From Pseudomonas parafulva (GTDB lineage Bacteria > Pseudomonadota > Gammaproteobacteria > Pseudomonadales > Pseudomonadaceae), in NCBI RefSeq assembly GCF_002021815.1, contig NZ_CP019952.1, forward strand, positions 1,519,001-1,583,000: 64,000 nt of DNA. Reading direction: 5' to 3'. Position 1 is the stretch's first letter. Each line of letters opens with the position of its first letter. Shown in pieces: positions 16,478-24,800 of the stretch. A program made the position numbers and the translations under genes. Under the pieces are notes generated by a model, which was given only the letters and a program-made list of their open reading frames with translations, searched no databases and was not told the origin of the DNA.

Positions 16478-17902
16478 TCACCATCCCCCGCCCAGCGCGC
16501 GAAACAGGTCGATCTGCGCCCTGGCCACCTTGCCGCGCGCCTCGAGGAGCTGGTCATGCAGGGCAATCAGCTCGCGCTCGCTGTCAAGCAGGGCCAGCCC
16601 GTCCTGGGTGCCCGCACGGTAGCTGGCCTCTGCCAGGGCGAAGCCACGCTGGCTGTGCTCAAGCGCGGCCTGCAGCGAAGACAGGTGCTGCTGCTCACCG
16701 GCATGACGGGCCAAGGCCTGGCGCACATCCTTCAGGGCCTTGAGCGCGACGCTGCGATAGTGAGCGCGCTGAGCCTGCTGCAAAGCCTGGGCCTTGCCCA
16801 ACCGGGCACGATTGGCTTGCAGGTTGGGTAATTCCCAGCTGATCAGCGGGCCGACGCCGAACGTGATGGCGCCGCTGGCACCCAGGCCATTGATGTGGCG
16901 ATCAGCACTAGCCAGCTGGGCGCCAAAGCGAACCTTGGGGTACAGGTCGGCGCGCACGATGTCCGTTTCCAGGCCGGCGGCTTGCAACGCTCGTTCAGCC
17001 TGGCGTACGTCGGGGCGCCGCTCGAGCAGGTGCCAGCCATCGCCTGTGGGCAGCGCTGCCGTAAGCGAAGGGATGGCAGCGCAGGGTTGGGTGTGATCGA
17101 CCGTGACCTCACCCGCCAGCGTGCTCAGCTCGAACAGTGCCACCTGGCGCCGCGCCTCGAAAACGGGTATCCGGGCGCGAACCTGCTCACGCAGGCCAAG
17201 CAGCCGCTCACCGTCCAGCGCCGTAGCGATGCCGGCCTGACGCCGGCGGTCGCTCAACAGCAGGCTGCGATCAAGGGTGTGTAGGGCTTGCCTGGCTTGA
17301 CTCAGGCGAGCGGTGTAGACGCATTGTTCGATGTAGGCACGGCTGGTCTGGGCTGCCACCTGCAGCCCCACGGCATCGTGTGCGGCGGCCGCGGCCTGCG
17401 CTTGCGCCTTGGCGCGATCGATTTGGGCTTGCACCTGCCCCCACAGGTCCACCTGATAGGCCAGCTCCATGCCCGGATTGAACTGCCAAGAGGAAGTAGC
17501 TCGGCTGTCACGGGCTTGGGCCAGGGTCTGATCGTCACTGTCCCTGCCGTAGGTCGCAGCAATGCCCAGCGAGGTGGCAGGCAGGCGCTGCGCCTGGAAC
17601 TCGCCAATGCCGGCCAGCAGTGCGCGCACGTTGGCTTGAGCCTGAGCCAGGTCCTGGTTATTGGCCAATGCGCGCTCCACCCAGTACTCGAGTTGCGGGT
17701 CCTGGTACAGCTGCCACCAGCGCCCGGGTAAAGGCTGTGCGCTAACCCCGGCCTGGGTCTCGGTCAAAGGGTTGACCCGCATGGCCGCAGGGGGCTGTTC
17801 GCAGACGACAGGGTGCGTGCAACCTGCCAGCAGGCCGAACGTCAGCACAGTGCAAAGGCGTACGGGGGAGGGGATCATCGACAAAGTGGGCATCATGAAC
17901 AT
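16478..17902 (-). CDS. Outer-membrane efflux lipoprotein (NodT/OprM family)
   Basis: About 474 residues. A signal sequence ends in the lipobox LLAGC, followed by the OEP repeats: GRWWQLYQDPQLEYWVERALANNQDLAQAQANVRA in the first half and WHLLERRPDVRQAERALQAA in the second, both hallmarks of NodT-type RND/MFS outer-membrane factors. It exports drugs together with the EmrA/EmrB pair. It is unusual only in being first in the operon, before the fusion protein. Several ATGs are possible (17923, 17902, 17896, 17893, 17878); no strong ribosome site separates them. Confidence 0.88.
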   Translation of the reverse strand: MFMMPTLSMIPSPVRLCTVLTFGLLAGCTHPVVCEQPPAAMRVNPLTETQAGVSAQPLPGRWWQLYQDPQLEYWVERALANNQDLAQAQANVRALLAGIGEFQAQRLPATSLGIAATYGRDSDDQTLAQARDSRATSSWQFNPGMELAYQVDLWGQVQAQIDRAKAQAQAAAAAHDAVGLQVAAQTSRAYIEQCVYTARLSQARQALHTLDRSLLLSDRRRQAGIATALDGERLLGLREQVRARIPVFEARRQVALFELSTLAGEVTVDHTQPCAAIPSLTAALPTGDGWHLLERRPDVRQAERALQAAGLETDIVRADLYPKVRFGAQLASADRHINGLGASGAITFGVGPLISWELPNLQANRARLGKAQALQQAQRAHYRSVALKALKDVRQALARHAGEQQHLSSLQAALEHSQRGFALAEASYRAGTQDGLALLDSERELIALHDQLLEARGKVARAQIDLFRALGGGW

Positions 17903-17999
17903 CGCTTGGCAGTCATGATGCAACGTTAACGAGACCAGTCAGGCCAAGGCTGCCGCAAGCGGGACAACCATGCGCGCCAGCCGGACAATCCGAGCCGTT

Positions 18000-18722
18000 T
18001 CAGCGGGGGCGTGCGCTACCGTCCTGCCAGTCGCTGGGCGCGCACCCCAGGATGCGCCTGAACACGGCTGCAAAGGCGCTGGGGCTCTGGTAGCCGTGTT
18101 CGAGCGCCACATTGATGATCGGCTGACCTGCCGCCAGGCACTGCTGGCTCAACATCACCCGTGCCCGAGCGCGCCATTGGCCGTGGGACATGCCCAGCTC
18201 GCGCTGGAACAGCCGGGCCACATTGCGTGTGCTCATGTTCAGCGCCGTGGCGCACTGTTCAAGGGCATGTTCCTCGGCTGGTGCCTGCAGCATGCGCTCG
18301 CACCAGGCCCTCAGGCGTGGGTGCGTCGGCAGTGCTATGAATGTGTCGATGCGCCTTGCATGGGCGAGCTCGCCCAGAATGAGCGCCCGTACGTGCTCGC
18401 CCTCCCGGATACCGAGCATGCGCGAGGCAGCCAGGATCAACTCACGCAGCAACCCCGTCACCACGATCACCTGGCAGTGGTCGACGTGGGGCGCCAGCAG
18501 CAGGGAGCGCATGCTGACAACGCCTTCCATGACAATCGCATGGCTGACGCCGGCCGGCACCCACAGCGCATTGCCCCCATGAATCACCCAGCTTCCCGAA
18601 TCGGTACTCACATGCACAGTGCCACTGGCTGCGTAGATCAGCTGGTCGTGGGCGTGGCAGTGGCTGGCCACGTGATCGCCGGGGGCGTAATCCATTTCGA
18701 GTGTTTGCATGGCGGGATCCAT
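18000..18722 (-). CDS. AraC family regulator with N-terminal cupin domain
   Basis: A 240-residue regulator. The N-terminal cupin (HVASHCHAHDQLIYAASGTVHV, VPAGVSHAIVM) should bind a small ligand, and the C-terminal double helix-turn-helix contains EQCATALNMSTRNVARLFQRELGMSHGQWR and NVALEHGYQSPSAFAAVFRRILG. The pattern matches NimR/YdeO-type AraC regulators that control adjacent efflux pumps. It lies just upstream of, and on the same strand as, the TolC-EmrA-EmrB operon, so it is a good candidate regulator. A later start at 18710 (MQTLEMDY) is equally possible. Confidence 0.85.
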   Translation of the reverse strand: MDPAMQTLEMDYAPGDHVASHCHAHDQLIYAASGTVHVSTDSGSWVIHGGNALWVPAGVSHAIVMEGVVSMRSLLLAPHVDHCQVIVVTGLLRELILAASRMLGIREGEHVRALILGELAHARRIDTFIALPTHPRLRAWCERMLQAPAEEHALEQCATALNMSTRNVARLFQRELGMSHGQWRARARVMLSQQCLAAGQPIINVALEHGYQSPSAFAAVFRRILGCAPSDWQDGSARPR

Positions 18723-18912
18723 TGTGGGAATGGATCCAATTGTAAGGGTGGATTGTGTGTAGATGTTGCGAAGCGTGGGGTAGCGTGCGTGATAAGTGCG
18801 ATTGAATTGCTTGATCTTCTTAAAAGTTGAGGCTTGATTGCGGATTATTTGGTTTTTGCAGTTGTAACTGTGTAGCCGAGCGGAGTGTCTAGGGAGCGCT
18901 CAACGATCTATC

Positions 18913-18950
18913 CCTGGCATGCCGGCTGTCGAGGGAGGTCGGCATGCAGG
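18913..18950 (-). terminator. Hairpin downstream of the lysA-like gene
   Basis: An 11-bp stem with one bulged G (arms near 18914-18924 and 18940-18950, core GCATGCCG/CGGCATGC) sits just after the stop codon of the decarboxylase. There is no T tract, so it may be a transcript-end stabiliser rather than a classic terminator. Confidence 0.4.
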
Positions 18951-18959
18951 AATTGGCCG

Positions 18960-20192
18960 TTACAAGCCTTCCTCAAGCGCGAGCAGCGCTTCGATGGTCT
19001 GCCGACGTCGGATCAAGCGCACGGCCTGGCCTTCGATCATGACCTCCGGCAGCAAGGGCCGGCTGTTGTAGTTGGACGACATGGAGGCACCGTAGGCACC
19101 GGCATCGTGAATCACCAGCAAGTCGCCGACCTGGGCCTGGGGCAAGTCCTGGGGGCAGAGTGCCTGGTCATCCTGAGTGAACACGTCGCCTGATTCGCAC
19201 AGTGGGCCGGCCACCACGGTCGGTTGCCGCGGGCGGTCCACGGGGCGGCCATCGGCATCGAGCAGGGTCATGGCATGGTAGGCCCCGTACATCGCAGGGC
19301 GCATGAGGTCGTTGAAGCCAGCATCGACCAGCACGAACGTGTTGCGGCCCACCTGCTTGACGGCACGGACTTCGGTCACCAGATAGCCCGACTCGGCCAC
19401 CAGAAAACGCCCTGGCTCGATCTCCATGCGCACCGGGTGGCCCAGCAGCGCTTCGATTTCCTGGCGTGCCACTGCCCAGGTTTGCGCGTAGCGCTGCAGG
19501 TCCACCGGCGTGTCGGTAGTGCGGTACGGCGTCGAGAGCCCACCGCCGATCGAGAACGCTTCGATATCGGTGTCCAGGCGCGCGATCAGCTCGATCATGG
19601 CGCGAGCCACCTGCTCCAGATGGGTGTAGTCCACGCCGGAGCCGATGTGCATGTGCACGCCCACCAGGTGCAGGCGATGGGCCCTGATGCAGGCGAGCGC
19701 CTGCGGCAAGTCTTCATGCCAGATGCCATGCTTGCTGTTCTCGCCCCCGGTATTGGTCTTGCGGCTGTGGCCATGGCCGAACCCCGGGTTGATGCGCAGC
19801 CAGACACGGTGCCCTGGCGAATGCTCGCCCAACTGGCGCAGCATGTCGATGGAGCCTGCATTGACTTCGATCTTTTCCACGATCACGCGTGCCAGGGTAG
19901 CGCGGTCCAGCACGTCGCAGGTCAGCACCACCCCCGCAGGCTCGCCCGCCACACTGGCGCCGGCTGCAAAGGCGCGTTCCATTTCCCCAAGCGATACTGC
20001 ATCGAGTACCAGGCCGTGCTCGCGCATCAAGCGCAACACCTGCAGATTGGGATTGGCTTTCTGGGCGAAGCGTACGGTATCGAATGGCTTGAGCTGTTCT
20101 ATCCGGCTGAGGATGGTGGCGGCGTCGTAGGCCCACAGGGGTGAACCGTACTGGCGAACGGCGTTGGCTAGGACAGAGAAGGGAATGGTCAT
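18960..20192 (-). CDS. lysA: Diaminopimelate decarboxylase-like PLP enzyme
   Basis: A 410-residue fold-III PLP decarboxylase of the LysA type, expected to convert meso-diaminopimelate to lysine. Visible features: RFAQKANPN with the PLP lysine at residue 45, GVHMHIGSG, FSIGGGLSTPY, EPGRFLVAESGYL, and CESGDVF with the catalytic Cys. Pseudomonads usually also carry a lysA beside dapF elsewhere, so this may be a second copy with a different role or substrate. It is divergent from a LysR regulator, the same arrangement as lysA/lysR in enterobacteria. Start at MTIPFSVLANA; the upstream frame enters the shared promoter region. Confidence 0.85.
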   Translation of the reverse strand: MTIPFSVLANAVRQYGSPLWAYDAATILSRIEQLKPFDTVRFAQKANPNLQVLRLMREHGLVLDAVSLGEMERAFAAGASVAGEPAGVVLTCDVLDRATLARVIVEKIEVNAGSIDMLRQLGEHSPGHRVWLRINPGFGHGHSRKTNTGGENSKHGIWHEDLPQALACIRAHRLHLVGVHMHIGSGVDYTHLEQVARAMIELIARLDTDIEAFSIGGGLSTPYRTTDTPVDLQRYAQTWAVARQEIEALLGHPVRMEIEPGRFLVAESGYLVTEVRAVKQVGRNTFVLVDAGFNDLMRPAMYGAYHAMTLLDADGRPVDRPRQPTVVAGPLCESGDVFTQDDQALCPQDLPQAQVGDLLVIHDAGAYGASMSSNYNSRPLLPEVMIEGQAVRLIRRRQTIEALLALEEGL

Positions 20193-20315
20193 GATCGAAT
20201 GGCTCGGCACAGGTGGAAGCCGACAGCATGGCCCGTAGACTCGATTCAGAAAAATAGCTATTTTTGCGCCGTCCATTCATCTCTGATATGCCCTGAAAAT
20301 GCAGTCGGTGCTCCC

Positions 20316-21221
20316 ATGAAACTCTCCGCCCGCCACATCGAAGTGTTCCGCGCCATCATGGCCTCAGGTAGCGTCACAGGCGCGGCGCGTCTGCTGTTCA
20401 CCTCGCAGCCGACCATCAGCCGTGAGCTGGCGCGGTTGGAGCACGTGACGGGCCTGCATCTGTTCGAGCGCACGGCCGGTCGGTTGGAAGCCACCGCCCA
20501 GGCGTTGCTGCTGATCGAGGAGGTAGAGCGGGCGTATGTGGGGCTTGAGCGCATCGAGCGTTGTGCCCAGGCCATTCGCAACTTCCAGCAGGGCCAGTTG
20601 GCCGTCACCTGCCTGCCGTTGTTTTCGCAGACCCTGCTGCCCAAGGTCTGCCAGCGTTTTCATAAGCAGCACCCTGGGGTGAGCGTGAGCATCAAAGCCC
20701 AGGAGTCGCCGCTGCTGGAGGAGTCCCTGGCCACCCAGCAGCATGACCTGGGCCTGACGGAGGTCGCGCAGATACCCCGTGGGGCGAGCGGGGAATTGCT
20801 GTTCAGCGCCGACATGGTCTGCGTGCTGCCTGAACACCATCCGTTGCAGGCCAAGTCACGGCTGAGCCTGGCGGATTTTCATGAGGTCGATTTCATCAAC
20901 CTGGCCAGCCTGGACACCTATCGTCAGCGTCTGGACCACCATTTTCGCGCGGCTGGGGTTAACCGTCGCACGGTCATCGAGACCACCAGCGCCGCCTCGG
21001 TGTGCGCCATGGTCAGGCAGGGCCTGGGCGTAGCCATCATCAACCCCCTGAGCGGGCTGGAGGCCGCTCAGAGTGGCTTAACCATCAGGCCGCTGGACAT
21101 CTCGATCGCCTACCAGGTGATGCTGGTCAGGCCAGACCATCGACCGGCCTCGGCGGCAGTCGAGCCGTTCTGCCAGACACTGCGCGAGCAGGCGCAGGCG
21201 ATGCAGCGCGCCCTGGCTTAG
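20316..21221 (+). CDS. lysR: LysR family regulator, probable activator of lysA
   Basis: A 301-residue LTTR. The helix-turn-helix reads HIEVFRAIMASGSVTGAARLLFTSQPTISRELARLE (about 8-43), followed by a periplasmic-binding-like effector domain. The sequence is close in style to LysR itself (SQPTISRELARLE, RTAGRLEATAQALLL), and it is transcribed divergently from a lysA-type gene with a 123-base shared promoter region, so control of that gene by diaminopimelate is the natural inference. Start at MKLSARHIEVF; the frame upstream is non-conserved. Confidence 0.85.
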   Translation: MKLSARHIEVFRAIMASGSVTGAARLLFTSQPTISRELARLEHVTGLHLFERTAGRLEATAQALLLIEEVERAYVGLERIERCAQAIRNFQQGQLAVTCLPLFSQTLLPKVCQRFHKQHPGVSVSIKAQESPLLEESLATQQHDLGLTEVAQIPRGASGELLFSADMVCVLPEHHPLQAKSRLSLADFHEVDFINLASLDTYRQRLDHHFRAAGVNRRTVIETTSAASVCAMVRQGLGVAIINPLSGLEAAQSGLTIRPLDISIAYQVMLVRPDHRPASAAVEPFCQTLREQAQAMQRALA

Positions 21222-21261
21222 CCCCCGTGGCCCGCGGCAAGCCTGCCCAGTGAACGACGGA

Positions 21262-21558
21262 TCAAAGCTCGCAGACGAAAGTGCCGGTGCCGCTCAGGAT
21301 GTTCTCCAAGGTTTGCCTGATCTCGTCCAGGTCGCTCAGCGTGCCGGTCAGGTTGATCTGAAGCACCTCATCACCGCGCAAGGCGTCTCGGTCACCTGCT
21401 GCCACTTCGATCAACAGGCTCGTTGCCTTCAAGGTCACTTTCAAGCCGTCCAGGGTCGAGGGCTCATCGTCCAGGGTCAGATCAACCGTGTCTTCGTCAG
21501 GGTAGCGGGTCAGCAAGAACATCTGACCTTTGTCACTGTGGCAGCACAGGGTTGCCAT
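21262..21558 (-). CDS. Conserved hypothetical small acidic protein
   Basis: A 98-residue acidic protein (MATLCCHSDKGQMFLLTRYPDEDTVDLTLDDE...) without membrane segments or signal peptide. I do not recognise a functional domain. Start chosen at 21558 because AGGAGG lies five bases before this ATG; the open frame continues upstream and an ATG at 21615 would add 19 residues (MQIDTAVLFATPCDEEEDN). Convergent with lysR and divergent from gdhB. Confidence 0.65.
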   Translation of the reverse strand: MATLCCHSDKGQMFLLTRYPDEDTVDLTLDDEPSTLDGLKVTLKATSLLIEVAAGDRDALRGDEVLQINLTGTLSDLDEIRQTLENILSGTGTFVCEL

Positions 21559-21888
21559 GTTGTCCTCCTCTTCATCGCAGGGGGTGGCGAACAGCACGGC
21601 GGTGTCGATTTGCATGGCAAGCTCGGATCTAAGGAAACGGAAGGGAATTCTGACAGTCTTGCTTACATGCATAAACGTAAAGTTACCGCCCCTTGAACGA
21701 AATTGTCGCAGCGCTGCAAGCCTTGATGACCGGTCAGTCGTTAAGCTTCGCCCAGTCCTGGGCGTGCATGCACACGCTCAACGCCTGGTTTTCATCGGTC
21801 GCCCTGCCTGCAATCGTCTATCGTTGACCCCGGCACGGCGCACGCAGCGACGCTTCAACTATTACAAAGCCCAAGCGGAGTACCACAG
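21559..21888. other. Divergent promoter region, small protein and gdhB
   Basis: About 330 bases that should contain the promoters for the minus-strand small protein and for gdhB. Part of it (21559-21672) is an open in-frame extension of the small protein gene. No operator or structured RNA could be assigned by eye. Confidence 0.5.
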
Positions 21889-24800
21889 ATGGCGTTCTTC
21901 ACCGCGGCCAGCAAAGCCGACTTCCAGCATCAACTGCAAGCGGCCCTGGCGCAGCACATCAGCGAACAGTCCCTGCCACAAGTGGCGCTGTTCGCCGAGC
22001 AGTTCTTCGGCATCATCTCTCTGGACGAACTCACCCAGCGCAGGCTTTCCGACCTGGCGGGCTGCACCCTCTCGGCCTGGCGCATCGTCGAGCGTTTCGA
22101 CCCCGAGCACCCGCAGGTGCGCGTGTACAACCCCGATTACGAGCGCAACGGCTGGCAGTCGACCCACACGGTCGTCGAGGTGCTGCACCATGACCTGCCG
22201 TTTCTGGTGGACTCGGTCCGCACCGAACTGAACCGACGCGGTTACAGCATTCATACCCTGCAGACCACGGTATTGAGCGTGCGCCGCAGCGCCAACGGCG
22301 AGTTGCTGGAACTGCTGCCCAAGGGCACCCACGGTGAAGGGGTGGGGCACGAGTCGCTGATGTACCTGGAAATCGACCGCTGCGCCAACGCTGCGGAGTT
22401 GAGCGTGCTGGCCCGGGAAATCGAGCAGGTGCTGGCCGAGGTCCGCGTGGCGGTCGATGATTTCGAACCGATGAAGGACAAGCTGCGGGAGGTCGTGGCG
22501 CTGGTCGAGCAGACCCCGTACGGGCCGGCTCAGCATGAAAAGGGCGAGGTCAAGGCATTCCTTGAGTGGTTGTTGGACAACCACTTCACCTTCCTGGGCT
22601 ATGAAGAGTTCACCGTCCAGGCCGATCAGGCCGGCGGGCAGATGGTCTACGACGAGCAGTCGTTCCTTGGCCTGCCGCGTCGCCTGCGCGTTGGCTTGAC
22701 CCCTGAAGAGCTGCGCATCGAAGATTACGCCGTGGCCTACCTGGCCGAGCCACTGCTGCTCTCCTTCGCCAAGGCTGCGCTGCCAAGCCGCGTACACCGC
22801 CCGGGCTACCCTGATTACGTGTCCATCCGCCAGCTCGATGCCTCGGGTAACGTGCTCAAGGAACACCGCTTCATGGGCCTGTACACCTCCACGGTGTACG
22901 GCGAAAGCGTTCATGCCATCCCTTACATCCGGGTCAAGGTCGCTGAAGTCGAGCGCCGTTCCGGCTTCGATACCAAGGCTCACCTGGGCAAGGAACTGGC
23001 GCAGGTGCTCGAAGTGCTGCCGCGCGACGACCTGTTCCAGACGCCGGTCGATGAGCTGTTCAGCACGGTCATGTCCATCGTGCAGATTCAGGAGCGCAAC
23101 AAGATTCGCGTCTTCCTGCGCAAGGACCCGTACGGACGCTTCTGCTATTGCCTGGCCTATGTACCGCGTGAAATCTATTCCACCGAGGTTCGCCAGAAAA
23201 TCCAGCAGGTGTTGATGGAGCGCCTGAAGGCCAGCGATTGCGAATTCTGGACCTTCTTCTCCGAGTCGGTACTGGCCCGTGTGCAGCTGATTCTGCGGGT
23301 GGACCCGAAGAACCGCATCGACATCGACCCACAGCAGCTCGAGCGTGAGGTCATCCAGGCCTGCCGCTCCTGGCAGGACGATTTCTCGGCGTTGGTCGTG
23401 GAGAACTTCGGCGAGGCCCAAGGCACCAACATCCTGGCCGATTTCCCCAAAGGCTTCCCAGCCGGCTACCGCGAGCGCTTCGCCGCCCATTCGGCCGTGG
23501 TGGACCTACAGCATGTGCTGGCCCTGTCGGAAAGCAAGCCACTGGCCATGAGTTTCTACCAGCCACTGACGCGGGTTGGCGAGCGCACCCTGCACTGCAA
23601 GCTGTACCACGCCGACACCCCCCTGGCGCTGTCGGACGTGCTGCCAATCCTCGAAAACCTCGGCCTGCGCGTGCTGGGCGAGTTCCCGTATCGCCTGCGC
23701 CACGCCAATGGCCGCGAATACTGGATTCACGACTTCGCCTTCACCTACAGCGAAGGCCTGAGCCTGAACATTCAAGAGCTCAATGACACCTTCCAGGATG
23801 CGTTCATCCACATCGTCGGTGGCGATGCCGAAAACGATGCCTTCAACCGCCTGGTGCTCACAGCGGGCCTGCCATGGCGTGACGTGGCGTTGCTGCGTGC
23901 CTATGCACGCTACCTGAAACAAATTCGCCTGGGCTTCGACCTGGGCTACATTGCCAGCACGCTGAACAACCATACCGACATCGCGCGCGAGCTGACCCGC
24001 CTGTTCAAGACGCGTTTCTACCTGGCCCGCAAGCTGACCCAGGATGACCTGGAGGACAAGCAGCAGCGGCTCGAGCAAGCGATCCTCAATGCGCTGGACG
24101 AGGTGCAGGTACTCAACGAAGACCGCATCCTGCGCCGCTACCTAGACCTGATCAAGGCCACCCTGCGCACCAACTTCTATCAGCTCGATGCCAACGGCCA
24201 GAACAAGTCGTATTTCAGCTTCAAGTTCAACCCCAAGCTTGTGCCCGAACTGCCCAAGCCGGTGCCCAAGTTCGAGATCTTCGTCTACTCACCCCGGGTC
24301 GAAGGGGTGCACCTGCGCTTCGGCAACGTTGCGCGCGGCGGGCTGCGCTGGTCGGACCGCGAGGAAGACTATCGCACCGAGGTGCTGGGCCTGGTCAAGG
24401 CGCAGCAGGTCAAGAACTCGGTAATCGTGCCGGTCGGCGCCAAGGGCGGTTTCCTGCCACGGCGCCTGCCACTGGGCGGCACGCGAGACGAGATCGCGGC
24501 AGAGGGCGTGGCGTGCTACCGCATCTTCATCTCGGGATTGCTCGACATTACCGACAACCTCAAGGACGGTGGCGTAGTACCGCCGGTTGGCGTGGTGCGT
24601 CACGACGATGACGACCCGTATCTGGTGGTGGCGGCCGACAAAGGCACGGCCACATTCTCGGACATCGCCAACGGCATCGCCATCGACTATGGTTTCTGGC
24701 TGGGTGATGCCTTCGCATCGGGTGGCTCGGCAGGCTACGACCACAAGAAAATGGGCATCACCGCACGTGGGGCCTGGGTTGGCGTCCAGCGTCACTTCCG

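Noticed and set aside
21862..23490. 542-residue minus-strand frame opposite gdhB
   Set aside because: Antisense shadow; gdhB is intact on the plus strand.
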